Origin: Cytophagales bacterium
GTDB lineage: Bacteria > Bacteroidota > Bacteroidia > Cytophagales > Cyclobacteriaceae
Direction: 5' to 3'
Length of the DNA stretch: 8,379 nt
NCBI GenBank assembly: GCA_003504855.1
Contig: DNZD01000200.1
Span: 1-8,379, forward strand
In this document: piece by piece, positions 6,652 through 8,379 of the stretch
Layout: every line of letters starts with the position of its first letter
How positions within the stretch are numbered: the stretch's first letter is position 1
Position numbers and translations under genes: made by a program
Notes under the pieces: generated by a model
Seen by the model: only the letters and a program-made list of their open reading frames with translations
The model's database searches: none
What the model was told of the DNA's origin: nothing

Positions 6652-7811
6652 CGCGCGATCTTCAACTGACTAAAATAGATGGCCAATACCAGGGCTATCA
6701 TGCCGGTGGTTGCAAACAGCATCGTTGCTCCACCGGCATACCAGATGATACCGGCGGCTGTGCTGGCAAATAGCGTTGCTACACTTTGGAACGCTGTGTA
6801 TGTGCCAATGGCGGTGGCGGTTTGATCTTTCTGTACCAGGTTGGTGATCCAGGCCTTTGCGATGCTTTCGGTGCATGCGGCATACAATCCATACACTGCC
6901 AGCAATAGGCCAAACCACAAAATGTCATTGGCCCAGCCAAATCCGGCGTAGACTCCGGCGAATAGTGCGAGTCCAAACACCAGTGTTCGCTGGGTACCCC
7001 ATCGGTCGGCCAGCAACCCAACCGGATAGGCGAGGGCAGCATAGACAAGGTTATAGCCAATGTACAATCCGATGATGGTAGTATCACCGAGTCCGCTCTC
7101 CCTGGCGCGCAGAAGTAGAAATACATCGGAACTGTTGATGAGGGCAAAGACCAGCAGCCCGCCAACGACTTGTCTGTAGGCTTGGGGGGCGGACTTCCAC
7201 CACGCGATAAAGCTGGTCATCGATATAGCCTGGGCTTTCGCTGGCAGCGGCTTCTCCTTCAGGAGCAGGGTTAAAGTGATAGCCGCCAGTCCGGGAAATA
7301 GCGCAATCATAAACAACAAGTTGTATTGTCCCGGATAAAGAAATAGAAACAGCAAAGCGAGTGCAGGGCCGATGAAGGCGCCGGTGGTATCCATAGCCCT
7401 GTGGAGTCCGAAGACTTGTGCCTTGGTTTCGGCTGTGGCCTCGGCAGAAAGCAGGGCATCGCGAGCAGCCGTACGCAATCCTTTGCCCAGACGATCGGTG
7501 GTCCTGACCGTGAAGATCCACCAGGCCTGTGTTGAGATAGCCATAAATGGTTTTGAAAGCGCGCTTAAAGCATATCCCCACTGGACAAAGGGAAGCCGCC
7601 GACCCGTGATATCCGAAAGCTGTCCAAAGTACCCTTTGCTCAGCCCGGCTGTGGCTTCGGCAACACCTTCCAGCACGCCGATCAGGGCAATGGAGAAGCC
7701 GATGTCACGAAGGAATAACGGCATCACCGGATACAACATCTCGCTGGCCATGTCGGTAAACAGGCTCACGAGGGAGAGCATCCATACGGTTTTGGTGATA
7801 ATCCGGCTCAT
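6645..7811 (-). CDS. MFS transporter, 12-TM type, unknown substrate
   Basis: A 388-residue inner-membrane major facilitator superfamily protein made almost entirely of hydrophobic segments, consistent with 12 helices in two halves. The loop between helices 2 and 3 carries a motif A form, GYFGQLSDITGRR (residues 60-72), and a second, more divergent copy, LADRWGTQR, marks the C-terminal half. The charged stretch DRLGKGLRTAARDA (residues 106-119) is characteristic of a group of uncharacterised bacterial MFS carriers, often annotated as putative efflux proteins. FTDMASEMLYPVMPLFL in helix 1 is also typical of that group. Transport direction and substrate cannot be deduced. The gene is transcribed toward the SnoaL-like gene and diverges from the DUF2141 gene, so no functional partner is indicated. 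The ATG at 7811 gives a normal-length N-terminus. Confidence 0.92.
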   Translation of the reverse strand: MSRIITKTVWMLSLVSLFTDMASEMLYPVMPLFLRDIGFSIALIGVLEGVAEATAGLSKGYFGQLSDITGRRLPFVQWGYALSALSKPFMAISTQAWWIFTVRTTDRLGKGLRTAARDALLSAEATAETKAQVFGLHRAMDTTGAFIGPALALLFLFLYPGQYNLLFMIALFPGLAAITLTLLLKEKPLPAKAQAISMTSFIAWWKSAPQAYRQVVGGLLVFALINSSDVFLLLRARESGLGDTTIIGLYIGYNLVYAALAYPVGLLADRWGTQRTLVFGLALFAGVYAGFGWANDILWFGLLLAVYGLYAACTESIAKAWITNLVQKDQTATAIGTYTAFQSVATLFASTAAGIIWYAGGATMLFATTGMIALVLAIYFSQLKIARQ

Positions 7812-7873
7812 CGGGCGTTTTTCTGTCGGGCAATTTCAACAGGTCATTGTTACCAACCTCCGTTTCGTCCGCC

Positions 7874-7918
7874 TTTTTTTGTTGCTCCGGCGGCTGAATG
7901 GCTACTTCGACAAAAAAA
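7874..7918. promoter_or_regulatory. Imperfect inverted repeat with T-tract and A-tract in the divergent intergenic region
   Basis: TTTTTTTGTTG (7874-7884) can pair with CGACAAAAAAA (7908-7918): 11 positions with one G-U wobble, around a 23-base loop. The right arm ends five bases before the DUF2141 start codon. If transcribed, the hairpin would mask the A-rich leader that Bacteroidota ribosomes are thought to favour. A loose match to the Bacteroidota sigma-A pattern, TTG (7879-7881), 21 bases, then TACTTCGA (7903-7910), overlaps it but is weak. The role is inferred; this may be only a chance A/T-tract pairing. Confidence 0.3.
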
Positions 7919-7923
7919 ACACA

Positions 7924-8346
7924 ATGAAAACCATGATAGCCATCACCTTGTTGCTGATCAGCCACCTGATTGCTGCCCAACCGGCACCCGGAACACTAAC
8001 GGTCGTGATCAAGGACGTCAAAGGGGCCAAAGGCAAGGTATCCATTGGTCTGTTCAATGATGCCAAAGTCTTTATGAAGAAAAGAATCGACTCGCGTTCT
8101 GTCCAGGCACAAAACGGAGAAGTGACCTTACAGTTCGAGCATCTGCCGGAAGGCGAATATGCCATCACGGTGATGCACGATGAAAATGGAAATGGAGAAC
8201 TGGATTCGAACTTTGTGGGTATTCCGGTGGAAGGCTTTGGCTTTTCAAATGATGCCAAAGCGATGTTTGGGCCGCCATCCTACGACAAGTGTGTATTTCA
8301 TCATCAGGCGGATCAGCAGATTACTATTCACCTGAAGTATTTCTGA
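7924..8346 (+). CDS. Secreted DUF2141 family protein
   Basis: A 140-residue protein beginning with a signal peptide: the basic start MKT, a hydrophobic core IAITLLLISHLI, and an AAQ cleavage region near residues 17-19. The mature product is probably periplasmic or secreted. The rest matches the DUF2141 pattern: GTLTVVIKDVKGAKGKVSIGLF, then LPEGEYAITVMHDENGNGELD, then FVGIPVEGFGFSNDAK and FGPPSYDKCVFH. The acidic loop DENGNGELD (residues 86-94) looks like a calcium-binding-type turn, although metal binding is not shown. A beta-sandwich fold is likely from the alternating strands. The family's function is unknown to me. The frame is open much further upstream, but only the ATG at 7924 gives a signal peptide, and the upstream extension runs through the opposite-strand transporter gene. 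It is transcribed away from that transporter. Confidence 0.9.
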   Translation: MKTMIAITLLLISHLIAAQPAPGTLTVVIKDVKGAKGKVSIGLFNDAKVFMKKRIDSRSVQAQNGEVTLQFEHLPEGEYAITVMHDENGNGELDSNFVGIPVEGFGFSNDAKAMFGPPSYDKCVFHHQADQQITIHLKYF

Positions 8347-8379
8347 AATCAGGGAATAATTTCAAACAGAAAGAACTGC

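Noticed and set aside
7372..7923. Long N-terminal extension of the DUF2141 reading frame, open from 7372
   Set aside because: It is antisense to the MFS transporter, has a low-complexity Arg/Ser-rich composition, and would bury the clear signal peptide that starts at the ATG at 7924.
8344..8364. TGAAAT/ATTTCA inverted repeat at the DUF2141 stop as a terminator
   Set aside because: The arms are only 6 A/T-rich base pairs, and no T-run follows.

Overview
The window looks like chromosome of a member of the Bacteroidota, probably a Cytophagales- or Chitinophagales-like environmental bacterium. This is inferred from a secreted DUF2141 protein with a signal peptide ending in AAQ, weak or absent Shine-Dalgarno sequences before nearly all starts, A-rich leaders, and an intergenic CGCAGAT-type repeat of the kind common in this phylum. 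Base composition is roughly balanced, and no gene stands out as foreign. No mobile element, tRNA, rRNA or CRISPR array is visible.

The main content is a tight plus-strand operon from base 1 to 6113. It encodes, in order, the C-terminal part of an ethanolamine-permease-type APC transporter (cut by the window edge), a glutamine-synthetase-like gamma-glutamyl ligase, an iron-containing alcohol dehydrogenase, a class I amidotransferase-fold gamma-glutamyl hydrolase (peptidase C26, PuuD-like), an NAD(P)-dependent aldehyde dehydrogenase, and an alpha/beta hydrolase. Gene spacings run from small overlaps (ATGA, TGATG) to about 11 bases, so the genes are very probably co-transcribed and translationally coupled.

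Together they spell out a gamma-glutamylation route for an amino alcohol, most likely ethanolamine. The substrate is imported and ligated with ATP to the gamma-carboxyl of glutamate, giving gamma-glutamylethanolamide. The alcohol is then oxidised to the aldehyde, the aldehyde is oxidised to gamma-glutamylglycine, and the amide is hydrolysed to release glycine and recycle glutamate. This parallels the Puu putrescine pathway, with an alcohol dehydrogenase in place of the amine oxidase PuuB. It would need neither B12-dependent ethanolamine ammonia-lyase nor a microcompartment. The assignment is inferred from family membership and gene order; the substrate is not proven. The alpha/beta hydrolase has no obvious step in the scheme.

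Bases 6114-6297 are non-coding and carry a degenerate CGCAGAT repeat with a short inverted repeat. After it come a small SnoaL/NTF2-like protein (plus strand), a convergent and slightly overlapping MFS transporter (minus strand), and a divergently transcribed secreted DUF2141 protein. The 112-base divergent intergenic region holds an imperfect T-tract/A-tract inverted repeat ending just before the DUF2141 start codon.
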